Origin: Deltaproteobacteria bacterium
GTDB lineage: Bacteria; Desulfobacterota; Desulfobulbia; Desulfobulbales; Desulfocapsaceae
Assembly (NCBI GenBank): GCA_026388715.1
Contig: JAPLJF010000010.1
Span: 186,001 to 250,000, forward strand
Direction of reading: 5' to 3'
DNA: 64,000 nt
The translations under genes and the position numbers were made by a program. The notes beneath the pieces were generated by a model. That model did not search any database. It was not told the DNA's origin and saw only the letters and a program-made list of their open reading frames with translations. This document shows, in pieces, positions 9,411 through 18,748 of this stretch. Numbering within the stretch: the stretch's first letter is position 1; the number at the start of each line of letters is the position of its first letter.

Positions 9411-9599
9411 GAGGCCACAGTCTCACGGTTCATAGCCTCAACAATTCGAGTTGTATGCTGAATCGTATCTACTTGTCAATGTATAATTTTTTATCTGGGT
9501 TACATGGCTGTCATGCTGGTGATTGTGCGCTGTCGTCACTATCCTTGAGAGAGCATTTCAGGGCCACCCCCAGGCTGTTAGCAGAGGATATCATGTGGG
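9411..9599. other. Intergenic region with GCCACCC/GGGTGGC stem
   Basis: No gene was found in the gap between the diguanylate cyclase start and the repeat fragment at 9600. A stem GCCACCC/GGGTGGC spans roughly 9569-9602 and a TATAAT lies at 9482-9487. Any small RNA here is speculative; no known family was recognised. Confidence 0.35.
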
Positions 9600-9731
9600 T
9601 GGCAGTCGCTTTTCACGCTCTGAGAGTGCTTCCTGATGGGCGTCCACTCCGCGAACGATACTGGGCCGGGTAAGCGAAGATTTCGGACATGGTCTGTAAC
9701 ATGCAATGATTATTTCGTAACAGTTCCTAAG
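9600..9731 (-). repeat. Palindromic element, truncated long-form copy
   Basis: The minus strand reads TTAGGAACTGTTACGAAATA, the usual end of the family. It continues with an internal block (GGCCCAGTATCGTTCGC, then GCCCATCAGGAAG) that is also present in the copy at 12771-12932 (GGCCCAGTGTCTCGTTCGC, then GCCCTGATGGAAG). The far arm is missing. Its outer end overlaps the 3' end of pyk and encodes the last residues LGTVTK and the stop codon. Confidence 0.7.
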
Positions 9732-11143
9732 GGGATGAGTTCCATGCGGTGATTGGTGTCGGGGTGAAGCGGGGATGGCCCTTCTGTCAGGATGGAGAAT
9801 TCACCCGGAAGTCCAAAGTGGTGTTGCAGGTCATTAGCGTAACGGTTCCAGTCTTCGGGCATGGGATGGGCGGTCAGTGGATGCACTCCATAGGAAAAAA
9901 GGAGATCCTGGCAGGTTTTTTCTGAACTGGAGATCGCAAAGGCCCAGATTTTATGCCGGAACCGGGCGATATTGCGGGCAGTTGTTCCTGATTGGGTGGG
10001 GATGATAAGGAAAGCGGGTTCGATCCGTTCGATGGTGGAATCTACGGCCAGGGTGATGAGGCCTATGGCGGCTTTTTTCCAGTTGCTGTCGAGGGTGAGT
10101 TGCCTTTTGAACGGACAGTCGGGACGGAAGTTTTCGATCGATGTTCCAATGGAGGCCAGCATGGCCACCGCCTCCACGGGGTAGGCCCCCATGGCCGATT
10201 CCGCGGAGAGCATGATACAATCGGTGCCATCAAGGATGGCATTGGCCACATCGGTGGCCTCGGCCCGGGTAGGCCTGCGATTGGTGGTCATCGATTCAAG
10301 CATCTGGGTGGCGGTGATCACCGGTTTGCCAGCCCTTTGGGCGTGGGCCATAATTGTTTTCTGGGTGATGGCTATGTCTTCAATGGGGATTTCAACCCCC
10401 AGATCGCCGCGTGCGATCATCAGGCCATCGGTAGCCTGCAAGATGGCATCAAGATGATTGAGCGCAGCAGAGCGTTCGATCTTGGCGATAATAAAGGGAA
10501 AGTATCCCAACTGTCGGGCTGTCTCTCTGACATCTCTGAGATCGGCCTCGGTCGCGACAAAGGATTGGCTGATGGCGTCCACGCCGTGTCTGAGGGCAAA
10601 TTCCAGGCATTCTCGATCATGGGCGGTAAAGGCCGAGATGCCAAGGTCAATGCCCGGCAGATTGAGTCCCTTGTGTGAGCGTAATCTGCCGCCGACACGG
10701 ACAATGCAGTTTACTTCCGGGCCTTGCACGGAATCAACAACAAGCTGAATAAAGCCATCGTCGAGATAAAGAATATCGCCTGCCTTGACCGCCTGCGGGA
10801 GATCCTGGTAGCTTACTGAAACTCGACGCGCATCTCCTGTGATATCCTCGGTGGTCAGGGTAAAGAGGTCCCCGGTCTGAAGCAGGATGGGTTCATTCGC
10901 AATGGCGCCGATTCGCATCTTGGGGCCTGGGAGGTCGGCCATGATGGCAATGCGGCAGCCGCATTGCTGGGCTGCTTTTCGTATCTTGGCAATGGTTTTA
11001 CGGTGTGATGAGAATGCTCCGTGGGAGAAATTCAGCCGGGCAATATTCATCCCTGCCTTGATCATCTGGATCAAGGTTGCCACATTGTCAGAGGCGGGCC
11101 CTATGGTGGCGATGATTTTTGTTTTGTTTTCCGGGAGGTTCAT
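9710..11143 (-). CDS. pyk: Pyruvate kinase
   Basis: It transfers phosphate from phosphoenolpyruvate to ADP, the last step of glycolysis. The 477-residue protein shows the N-terminal TKIIATIGPASDN, ARLNFSHG, the catalytic/metal segment MIARGDLGVEIP, and ITATQMLESM, plus the C-terminal regulatory domain. The start at 11143 is supported by AAAGGTGAAAAG directly upstream and by homologous N-termini; the open frame extends 87 bases further without support. The C-terminal PLGTVTK and the stop lie inside a dispersed palindromic element, so the original end may have been replaced. tRNA-Asn lies just upstream on the other strand. Confidence 0.96.
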   Translation of the reverse strand: MNLPENKTKIIATIGPASDNVATLIQMIKAGMNIARLNFSHGAFSSHRKTIAKIRKAAQQCGCRIAIMADLPGPKMRIGAIANEPILLQTGDLFTLTTEDITGDARRVSVSYQDLPQAVKAGDILYLDDGFIQLVVDSVQGPEVNCIVRVGGRLRSHKGLNLPGIDLGISAFTAHDRECLEFALRHGVDAISQSFVATEADLRDVRETARQLGYFPFIIAKIERSAALNHLDAILQATDGLMIARGDLGVEIPIEDIAITQKTIMAHAQRAGKPVITATQMLESMTTNRRPTRAEATDVANAILDGTDCIMLSAESAMGAYPVEAVAMLASIGTSIENFRPDCPFKRQLTLDSNWKKAAIGLITLAVDSTIERIEPAFLIIPTQSGTTARNIARFRHKIWAFAISSSEKTCQDLLFSYGVHPLTAHPMPEDWNRYANDLQHHFGLPGEFSILTEGPSPLHPDTNHRMELIPLGTVTK

Positions 11144-11234
11144 CTTTTCACCTTTGAGACTTGTTGGTATAGAAAAAAACGTGTAAAAGTATTGACGAAG
11201 TTCCTGTGAGTATGCTATAAGTGGCCACAATTAT

Positions 11235-11310
11235 TCCCCGGTAGCTCAGCTGGTAGAGCAGGTGACTGTTAATCACCCTGTCGGCGGTTCGAATCCGTCC
11301 CGGGGAGCCA
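11235..11310 (+). tRNA. tRNA-Asn (GTT)
   Basis: The 76-nt gene has acceptor TCCCCGG paired with CCGGGGA, a D-loop AGCTCAGCTGGTAGAGC, anticodon GTT in GACTGTTAATC, a T-arm GGTTCGAATCC and an encoded CCA. Confidence 0.98.
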
Positions 11311-11318
11311 GCAATCTC

Positions 11319-11352
11319 AAGTCCAATTCTTGAATTGGACTTTCTCTTTTTT
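11319..11352 (+). terminator. Terminator or processing hairpin between tRNA-Asn and tRNA-Pro
   Basis: AAGTCCAATTC and GAATTGGACTT form a perfect 11-bp stem with a two-base loop, followed by TCTCTTTTTT. Confidence 0.7.
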
Positions 11353-11356
11353 GTGT

Positions 11357-11434
11357 CGGGGCGTAGCGCAGTCTGGTTAGCGCGCCTGCCTTGGGAGCAG
11401 GAGGCCGCAGGTTCGAATCCTGCCGCCCCGACCA
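11357..11434 (+). tRNA. tRNA-Pro (TGG)
   Basis: The 78-nt gene has acceptor CGGGGCG paired with CGCCCCG, D-loop AGCGCAGTCTGGTTAGCGC, anticodon TGG in CTTGGGAG, T-arm GGTTCGAATCC and encoded CCA. Confidence 0.98.
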
Positions 11435-11449
11435 TTTCTCCAGTACGGA

Positions 11450-11486
11450 AGCCAAACACTTATACAGTGTCTGGCTTTTTCTTTTT
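11450..11486 (+). terminator. Rho-independent terminator after tRNA-Pro
   Basis: AGCCAAACACT and AGTGTCTGGCT pair with one mismatch around a five-base loop, followed by TTTTCTTTTT. Confidence 0.8.
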
Positions 11487-11561
11487 GCCGCTCATCTTTC
11501 TGTTAATGTCTTGCCCCCCAACAGATATCAAATAGTTTCGCGGTTGAAATATTCTGTCAGC

Positions 11562-12686
11562 TCAAGTCATCTTGGTTTTTTTGATATTTTTTTGTAGAGA
11601 AAAATCATATCTTGTCAAATAGATATCGGACAGGGTCAGAAAGGCAGTGACAATCAGTGGTCCATAAATGATGCCAAGCACCCCGTAAACAGTGATTCCG
11701 CCCATGAGAGAAAGAAAGACAAGCAAGGTGTGCATCTTGACCTGTCCTCCAACCATTTTTGGTTTTATCACGTATTCTATGGAAAAGGAGAGGACCATAT
11801 AAAACAGGGAGAGAACTATTCCGGTTTCTATCTGGCCATTTATGGCTAAGATCATGGCAGTCGGAATTATGATTACCAGACCGATGCCGGGGATTGGAAG
11901 ACAGGCCACGACGGCCATGATACAACCCCAAAGGATGGGAGCGTTGAGGCCGAATATGGCAAAGACTGCCCCGATAATGATGCCCTGAATAAGTCCACAG
12001 ACGATAGTTCCCTTGAGGATAGCATTGGCGGTTTCCTCAAATTTGGCAAGCAGGAGCCGATCTTCGTGGTCGGGGAGCGGTGAAAGGCGGATGAAAAAAG
12101 CTACAAGATTTTCCTGATCGATGAGCAGAAAAAAGATGATGAGAATCATCATGCAGAAGAGGGCAAGAAATTTCAGAATATTGGCCGCCCAGGAGCTTGC
12201 CTGGTTGTAGAGAAAGAGACCGCCGGCCTTGATAAAAGAAGACAAGGCATCAGTGAGTTGTGCTGGTTCAAAGTTCAGACCAAGTCCATGAAGATAGGTC
12301 TGGACCTGAGTAACCAGCGGGCTTTTCTGGAGGAAGGAGTGTATTTGGAGTCCGACACCTGCGTCTCGTCCCCATTGATACAGGCTTAAGGCCTCGCTGG
12401 AAAGGGCACCGATAAAAAGGAGTAGTGGAATGAAAACAAGAAAGATGATCAAGGTGCAGGTAAGGATAGAGGCAAAGGATGCTGACAGCCGTCTGGTACC
12501 TAAAAAGGAATAGATGGGTCTGAACAGGCTGGCCAGTAGGAAGGAGAGAATCAGGATGGACCAGAATGGCCAGAGAATCCGTCCCAGAAAGATCGTCGAA
12601 ATACAAAAGATTAAGAAAAAATAACGGGACTCCAGTGTGCCTGGATACTGAGAACTTGAGGTCTTTTGGGGCTGGTCATTGTTCAT
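11562..12686 (-). CDS. AI-2E family transporter (PerM-like)
   Basis: This polytopic inner-membrane protein of 374 residues belongs to the AI-2E/PerM family. Members export small molecules or act as Na+/H+ antiporters; the name comes from a proposed autoinducer-2 exporter and does not prove that substrate. Hydrophobic segments alternate from ILWPFWSILILSFLLASLF through GGITVYGVLGIIYGPLIVTAFL. The conserved C-terminal GGxxVxGxxGxxxGP signature is visible. The start ATG at 12686 follows a short polar N-terminus. It is monocistronic. Its upstream gap holds two palindromic elements. Confidence 0.88.
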   Translation of the reverse strand: MNNDQPQKTSSSQYPGTLESRYFFLIFCISTIFLGRILWPFWSILILSFLLASLFRPIYSFLGTRRLSASFASILTCTLIIFLVFIPLLLFIGALSSEALSLYQWGRDAGVGLQIHSFLQKSPLVTQVQTYLHGLGLNFEPAQLTDALSSFIKAGGLFLYNQASSWAANILKFLALFCMMILIIFFLLIDQENLVAFFIRLSPLPDHEDRLLLAKFEETANAILKGTIVCGLIQGIIIGAVFAIFGLNAPILWGCIMAVVACLPIPGIGLVIIIPTAMILAINGQIETGIVLSLFYMVLSFSIEYVIKPKMVGGQVKMHTLLVFLSLMGGITVYGVLGIIYGPLIVTAFLTLSDIYLTRYDFSLQKNIKKTKMT

Positions 12687-12770
12687 GGCAGATTGAACTG
12701 GTGTAATGGGTGATTGGAAAATGAGAAATAAAGTTGCAATTTTTTATAGAGCTGGGTAATTCAAAGTAGT

Positions 12771-12932
12771 TTAGGAGTCGTTACGAAATAATTGTTATAT
12801 TTCTGACCATTTCGTTACAGGCTATGGATGGCCCAGTGTCTCGTTCGCAACAGGGATCGCCCTGATGGAAGAGTGATTGGCTCCTTGTGCCGTTCTTGCC
12901 ATATAACTGTAACAGTTAATTTGTTCCAACGG
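12771..12932 (-). repeat. Palindromic element, long-form copy
   Basis: One arm reads AGGAGTCGTTACGAAATAAT and is followed by the opposite stem ATTTCGTTACAG. An additional block of about 60 bp then precedes GCTCCTTGTGCCG and the far arm TTAATTTGTTCCAACGG. The extra block resembles the internal part of the copy at 9600-9731. It occupies the gap upstream of the AI-2E gene and ilvE. Confidence 0.75.
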
Positions 12933-13065
12933 TCTAGAGGTGGAAACATAATTTTTGTATATAAATAAAGGGGACAACAGTATTCTACTATATAGTTTAA
13001 CCTGATTGAAGAAAAGAGAAATAAGATGGAAGCCTCTTTGGTGGCAAAGACATCGACTTTATTTT

Positions 13066-13169
13066 TAGGAGCGGTTACGAAATAATTATTACATCTTAGA
13101 CCATTTTGTTACAGCTCCTTATGCCGGTTACGGCATTTCAATGTTATGGTTATTTTTGAACAACGGCTT
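13066..13169 (-). repeat. Palindromic element, reverse-oriented short copy
   Basis: Read on the minus strand it starts AAGCCGTTGTTCAAAAATAA and ends CGTAACCGCTCCTA, the same order as copy 1. It ends 22 bp before the ilvE start codon and must be part of its upstream region or leader. Confidence 0.85.
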
Positions 13170-13191
13170 CGCGTAAAAAGAGGAAATTATC

Positions 13192-14274
13192 ATGTGGGAA
13201 AATCTGGAGATAGGGCTGGAGAAGGCAAACCAGGAGCAACTGAAAGAAAAACCTGCCCAGGATAGTCTTGGTTTTGGACGACATTTTACTGATCACATGT
13301 TGTTGATGAAATGGGACCGGCAGAGTGGCTGGCATGATGCCAAGATCTCTCCCTATCATAAATTCAAACTGGATCCCGCGGCCATGGTCTTTCATTATGG
13401 TCAGGCCATCTTTGAGGGGTTGAAGGCGTACAAGGGGAAAGATGGGCAGATCTATCTCTTTCGGCCCGAGGATAATATCGAGCGGATGAATGCCTCGGCC
13501 CTGCGGATGTGTATGCCCCGTTTGCCGGTTGCAAAGGTCTTAAAGGCCCTCAAGGCCCTTGTCTATCTTGATCGGGATTGGATACCCACGGCGGAGGGTG
13601 CCACCCTTTACATCCGTCCCACCATGATTGCCGTGGAGCCTGCCCTTGGAGTTCGAGCGGCCGGCCAATATTATTTTTATATTATCATGTGTCCGGTTGG
13701 GGCCTATTATCCTGAAGGGTTCAGCCCGACAAAGATTTATGTCACGGATAAGTATGTGCGTGCCGTCATTGGCGGGGTTGGCGATGTGAAGACTGGCGGA
13801 AATTATGCGGCAAGCATCATGGCGGCCGAGGAGGCGCATCAGGCTGGATACACCCAGGTCCTGTGGCTGGATGCCTGTAAAAGAAAGTACGTGGAAGAGG
13901 TCGGCACCTCAAATATCTTTTTCATGATCAATAATGAACTGGTAACACCATCGCTTGACGGCTCCATCCTGCCCGGTATTACCAGGGATTCAGTGATTCA
14001 GCTTGCCCGGAAGTGGGGCCTGAAGGTGCTGGAAAGGCCGATTGCCATTGATGAGGTCATTGCGGTCAGTCTTGATGGTTCCTTGACCGAGGCCTTTAGC
14101 ACCGGCACGGCGGCGGTTATCTCGCCCGTGGGTGAGCTCTGTTATCAGGACACGAAATATGTTATTAACAGTGGTAGGACTGGTGAGTTTTCGCAGCGAA
14201 TATTTAACGAGTTGCAGGCGATTCAGAGTGGGCAGCAGGAAGATCCCTTTAAGTGGATAACACGGGTTGGTTGA
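13192..14274 (+). CDS. ilvE: Branched-chain amino acid aminotransferase
   Basis: A fold-type IV PLP enzyme for the last step of valine, leucine and isoleucine synthesis. The 360 residues contain KLDPAAMVFHYGQAIFEGLKAYKG, the substrate loop, the PLP lysine in GDVKTGGNYAAS and the DEVGTSNIFF-type motif (here VEEVGTSNIFF). Length and N-terminus match the longer BCAT2-like subgroup. AGAGGAAATT serves as ribosome site before the ATG at 13192. A palindromic element lies immediately upstream, and no operon partner is adjacent. Confidence 0.95.
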   Translation: MWENLEIGLEKANQEQLKEKPAQDSLGFGRHFTDHMLLMKWDRQSGWHDAKISPYHKFKLDPAAMVFHYGQAIFEGLKAYKGKDGQIYLFRPEDNIERMNASALRMCMPRLPVAKVLKALKALVYLDRDWIPTAEGATLYIRPTMIAVEPALGVRAAGQYYFYIIMCPVGAYYPEGFSPTKIYVTDKYVRAVIGGVGDVKTGGNYAASIMAAEEAHQAGYTQVLWLDACKRKYVEEVGTSNIFFMINNELVTPSLDGSILPGITRDSVIQLARKWGLKVLERPIAIDEVIAVSLDGSLTEAFSTGTAAVISPVGELCYQDTKYVINSGRTGEFSQRIFNELQAIQSGQQEDPFKWITRVG

Positions 14275-14502
14275 TGTTTGAGTGAGCCGTGCAGGCTTGG
14301 TTGGTACAGTTTCTGTGGACAACAGTTGTTGGTGTGCTGATAAGGGGTGGATGTTTTTTTGGCATTCGCCCCTTGATTTTTGTAAAAGCTGGCCTATTGT
14401 TTGACCCAGTTTTAGGGGATCGTGTTTTGTTGTCGATACTCCAGGTTAAAGTGCAGGGGGCGGATGCCCAATTCTCAAACAAAATCGTGTAGGAGGAAAT
14501 AC
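14275..14502 (+). promoter_or_regulatory. Upstream region of groES-groEL; candidate promoter near 14370-14396
   Basis: CCTTGATT followed after about 15-16 bp by CCTATTGT resembles either a sigma-70 pair (TTGATT/TATTGT) or a heat-shock-like pair. No CIRCE inverted repeat (TTAGCACTC/GAGTGCTAA) was seen. AGGAGG at 14491-14496 is a strong ribosome site for groES. Confidence 0.35.
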
Positions 14503-14790
14503 ATGAAAATTCGTCCATTGAATGATCGTCTTCTGGTAAAAAGATTGGAAGAGATAACCAAGACTGCAGGTGGAATTATTATTCCTGACAGCGCCAAAGA
14601 AAAACCAGCCGAAGGCACAGTCATTGCTGTTGGACCTGGCAAGACTAATGAGAAGGGCGACCGTGTTGCCCTGCAGGTAAAAGCTGGGGATAAGGTGATC
14701 TTTTCCAAATACGGCGGTACGGATGTAAAACTTGATGGTGAGGATTTTATCATCATGCGTGAAGATGATATCATGGGTATTATTGAATAA
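14503..14790 (+). CDS. groES: Co-chaperonin GroES
   Basis: This heptameric lid of the GroEL folding chamber has 95 residues: [35 protein letters not shown], the mobile loop, then [34 protein letters not shown]. The start at 14503 is fixed by AGGAGG six bases upstream and by family N-termini; the open frame extends 81 bases further but without homology. groEL follows after 69 bp on the same strand, the classic operon. Confidence 0.99.
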   Translation: MKIRPLNDRLLVKRLEEITKTAGGIIIPDSAKEKPAEGTVIAVGPGKTNEKGDRVALQVKAGDKVIFSKYGGTDVKLDGEDFIIMREDDIMGIIE

Positions 14791-14856
14791 GAAGGCGTCA
14801 AGCCGTGTATGGTTACTGTCTCTTGCAAGAGGGGCGTGAAAGATAAAAGGAGATAA

Positions 14857-16512
<1,656 letters not shown>

Positions 16513-16557
16513 GAAGAGTTTTTTGCTGTCCTTCTTCTGTGACAGGAAGAAAAAAAT

Positions 16558-16597
16558 AAAAGGAAAGGGTCTCGGAGCGAGCCCCTTTCCTTTTTGG
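16558..16597 (+). terminator. Rho-independent terminator of the groESL operon
   Basis: AAAAGGAAAGGG pairs with CCCTTTCCTTTT around a loop that itself contains CTCG/CGAG. The downstream arm ends in TTTTT. Confidence 0.9.
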
Positions 16598-16695
16598 CAT
16601 TTTGAAGGTTTTTTTGTGTCTTCTCGGACTTGTTTTAGGGAAAAATTGTTGACAGCAAGGCGTAGATGCGGTATTTATCTCGTCTCAAAATCAAT

Positions 16696-16772
16696 GGCGA
16701 TGTAGCTCAGATGGTTAGAGCATACGGCTCATATCCGTAGTGTCCGGGGTTCGATTCCCTGCATCGCCACCA
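16696..16772 (+). tRNA. tRNA-Met (CAT), elongator type
   Basis: The 77-nt gene has acceptor GGCGATG paired with CATCGCC, D-loop AGCTCAGATGGTTAGAGC, anticodon CAT in GGCTCATATCC, T-arm GGGTTCGATTCCC and encoded CCA. A paired first acceptor base argues against the initiator. A lysidine-modified tRNA-Ile with the same anticodon cannot be fully excluded. Confidence 0.93.
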
Positions 16773-16780
16773 TAAGTTTA

Positions 16781-16822
16781 AAGTAAGGGGTTATGCGGTT
16801 ATGCGCATAACCCCTTACTTGT
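16781..16822 (+). terminator. Long hairpin after tRNA-Met
   Basis: AAGTAAGGGGTTATGC and GCATAACCCCTTACTT form a perfect 16-bp stem. Only a short T-run (TTGTTT) follows, so it may also serve as a processing barrier. Confidence 0.75.
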
Positions 16823-16872
16823 TTATCCAAAGGAAGAGGAAGGATAACGGAAAACGATGAAGGGGATTAATC

Positions 16873-16957
16873 TGGTGATCAAGAATAATTGTAACATTGG
16901 GATGCCATGATTGGCATAAGGAGCGATTACGAAATGGTTATTTCGTAATCGCTCCTA
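16873..16957 (+). repeat. Palindromic element with shortened loop
   Basis: This family member has AGGAGCGATTACGAAAT perfectly complementary to ATTTCGTAATCGCTCCT (17 bp) around a very short loop. It is preceded by ATAATTGTAACATTGG and GGCAT as in the other copies. Its right end carries the stop codon of the minus-strand gene at 16955. Confidence 0.85.
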
Positions 16958-17284
16958 AATTTCGTCATCAGAATCAAAGATGTCCAATTCGTCCTCTGTT
17001 TCTTCCTGTTCTCCCGTCTCTTCCGTGTTTTCTTCTTCATCTTCTAATTCACTTTCATCAGCCTGTTCCTGTTGTAACCGGACTGCTTTTGGGATTTTGG
17101 ATTCTGGAAGAATAATTTCTGTTATTCTAGTAATTTCTTGATGGAGATCAGGATCGGCCAGGCATATATCACACTGGCTGGCGTGGCTTTCGATAAAACT
17201 GATCATACGGGCCGGAGCCATAGTTTCGTTCTGGACATGAGAATACCATATCTTTATCTGTTTTATTAGTCTTTCACACTGCAT
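16955..17284 (-). CDS. Small protein with HxxxCxxC motif and acidic tail, unknown function
   Basis: I do not recognise this 109-residue protein. The first 45 residues hold CERLIKQIKIWY and the motif HASQCDICLADPDLH. The HxxxCxxC spacing recalls the zinc site of anti-sigma ZAS domains but is too little to assign one. The last 40 residues are strikingly acidic (ELEDEEENTEETGEQEETEDELDIFDSDDEI) and probably disordered. The ATG at 17284 is the only sensible start; there is no strong ribosome site. The TAG stop overlaps the end of a palindromic element, so the natural C-terminus may have been altered. tRNA-Sec lies upstream on the other strand. Confidence 0.65.
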   Translation of the reverse strand: MQCERLIKQIKIWYSHVQNETMAPARMISFIESHASQCDICLADPDLHQEITRITEIILPESKIPKAVRLQQEQADESELEDEEENTEETGEQEETEDELDIFDSDDEI

Positions 17285-17446
17285 GGCGTTTGTGGTTTTG
17301 TTTCTTGGGTCGGGGTTGAAGAGAGAAGAAGTCTTGTTGTTGTCAGGGAATACCCTTTTAATCTTTTACAGAAAAAAGAAGCATAATAAAAAGTTGTTTT
17401 CGAGGTCAATATCTATTAAGTTTAATTTCTCTTGTGTAAATACTGT

Positions 17447-17544
17447 GGAAGTGGGCAGGGTACTGGTGGCCCTCCCGGACTTCAAATCCGGTGTGTCGGG
17501 TTAATAGCCTGACAGGTGGGTTCGATTCCCATGCACTTCCGCCA
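17447..17544 (+). tRNA. selC: tRNA-Sec (TCA), selenocysteine tRNA
   Basis: The 98-nt gene has acceptor GGAAGTGG paired with CCACTTCC-like ACTTCC, anticodon TCA within GGACTTCAAATCC, a long variable arm (TGTGTCGGGTTAATAGCCTGACA) and T-arm GTGGGTTCGATTCCCAT, with an encoded CCA. The extended acceptor, long variable arm and TCA anticodon identify the UGA-decoding selenocysteine tRNA. It implies selenoproteins in this genome, but none was recognised in the window. Confidence 0.96.
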
Positions 17545-17582
17545 TTTTCTTTCAGGGCTCAGGTTATTTGTGAATACTTGGC

Positions 17583-18464
17583 TTATGCGGGTTGTCCTGT
17601 TTTGATCAGCGGATGTCCCATTTCTTCTCTCTGGATGACGTATTGTTCTGCCACTTTTCTGGCAATATTTCTGATTCTGCCAATATAGCGTGTTCGCTCC
17701 GCAACGCTTATTGCTTTGCGAGCATCCAGGAGATTGAAGGTGTGTGAGCATTTCAGGCAGTAGTCATAGGCCGGCAGGATGAGTTTTTTCTCCACGAGTT
17801 TGAGTGCTTCTTGTTCGTAGATGTCAAAGAAGGAGATCAGTTTTTCGACATTGGCCTCTTCAAAATTAAAGGTTGAGAACTCAACCTCGGCCTGATGAAA
17901 TATTTCACCATAGCTTACCGTATCATTCCAGGCAATGTCGTAAACACTGTCAACCCCCTGGAGGTACATGGCAAGTCGTTCCAGGCCATAGGTGATTTCC
18001 ACGGTGATAGGGTGAAGATCAATAGACCCTGCCTGTTGGAAATAGGTGAATTGGGTTACTTCCATTCCATCCAGCCATACCTCCCAGCCCAGGCCCCAGG
18101 CCCCTAATGTGGGTGATTCCCAGTCGTCTTCAACAAAACGGATATCGTGTTCAAGCGGACTTAGGCCAAAACGTTGCAGGCTTTTCAGGTAGAGTTCCTG
18201 GACATCAAGGGGAGATGGTTTAAGAACTACTTGATATTGATAATAATGTTGCAGGCGGTTAGGATTGTTGCCGTAACGGCCATCGGTTGGACGTCTTGAT
18301 GGTTGGGGGTAAGCAGCCTTCCAAGGTTCCGGGCCCAGTGATCGAAGCAGGGTAGCTGGATGAAATGTTCCGGCACCAACCTCCATGTCATAGGGTTGTT
18401 GAATGACGCATCCCTGATCTGCCCAGTAATGATTCAGCTCAAGAATGATATCTTGAAAATTCAT
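17583..18464 (-). CDS. glyQ: Glycyl-tRNA synthetase alpha subunit
   Basis: This is the catalytic alpha subunit of the bacterial alpha2beta2 glycyl-tRNA synthetase. The 293 residues include [52 protein letters not shown], the class II motif region and [19 protein letters not shown]. Length is normal. glyS for the beta subunit usually follows directly, but here the next feature is the opposite-strand tRNA-Sec. The beta subunit must therefore be encoded elsewhere. The gene diverges from the CoA-binding protein gene, with a palindromic element between them. Confidence 0.97.
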   Translation of the reverse strand: MNFQDIILELNHYWADQGCVIQQPYDMEVGAGTFHPATLLRSLGPEPWKAAYPQPSRRPTDGRYGNNPNRLQHYYQYQVVLKPSPLDVQELYLKSLQRFGLSPLEHDIRFVEDDWESPTLGAWGLGWEVWLDGMEVTQFTYFQQAGSIDLHPITVEITYGLERLAMYLQGVDSVYDIAWNDTVSYGEIFHQAEVEFSTFNFEEANVEKLISFFDIYEQEALKLVEKKLILPAYDYCLKCSHTFNLLDARKAISVAERTRYIGRIRNIARKVAEQYVIQREEMGHPLIKTGQPA

Positions 18465-18547
18465 TGAAATTCCTTAAATTTTGGGAAAAGAGCAAAAGAT
18501 TATTCACGATTTGATTTTTTTCTTTTACCCTGTGATAATAACGAGTT

Positions 18548-18651
18548 AAGCTGTTGTATTAAAATAATCGCATTATCTGGATGTCACAAACAGCATAAGG
18601 AGCTGTAACGAAATGGTCAAAAACACAGCGATTATTTCGTAAAGGCTCTTA
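18548..18651 (+). repeat. Palindromic element between glyQ and the CoA-binding protein gene
   Basis: The copy begins AAGCTGTTGTATTAAAATAA, contains CAGCATAAGGAGCTGTAACG and ends ATTATTTCGTAAAGGCTCTT. The stem is imperfect compared with other copies. It lies in a divergent promoter region of 284 bp. Confidence 0.75.
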
Positions 18652-18748
18652 AAATACCATAGCCTGTATAAGTGGTAAATCCTTTTCTCGCAAAAGGGTT
18701 CACTCCTGTTAAAAATCCATATATTATTTCTGATTATAGTGATCTGAT

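Noticed and set aside
11148-11459. Antisense open frame of 103 residues across tRNA-Asn and tRNA-Pro
   Set aside because: It is the well-known spurious product of tRNA genes read in antisense (GAAGFEPAA-type and RIRTADR-type peptides).
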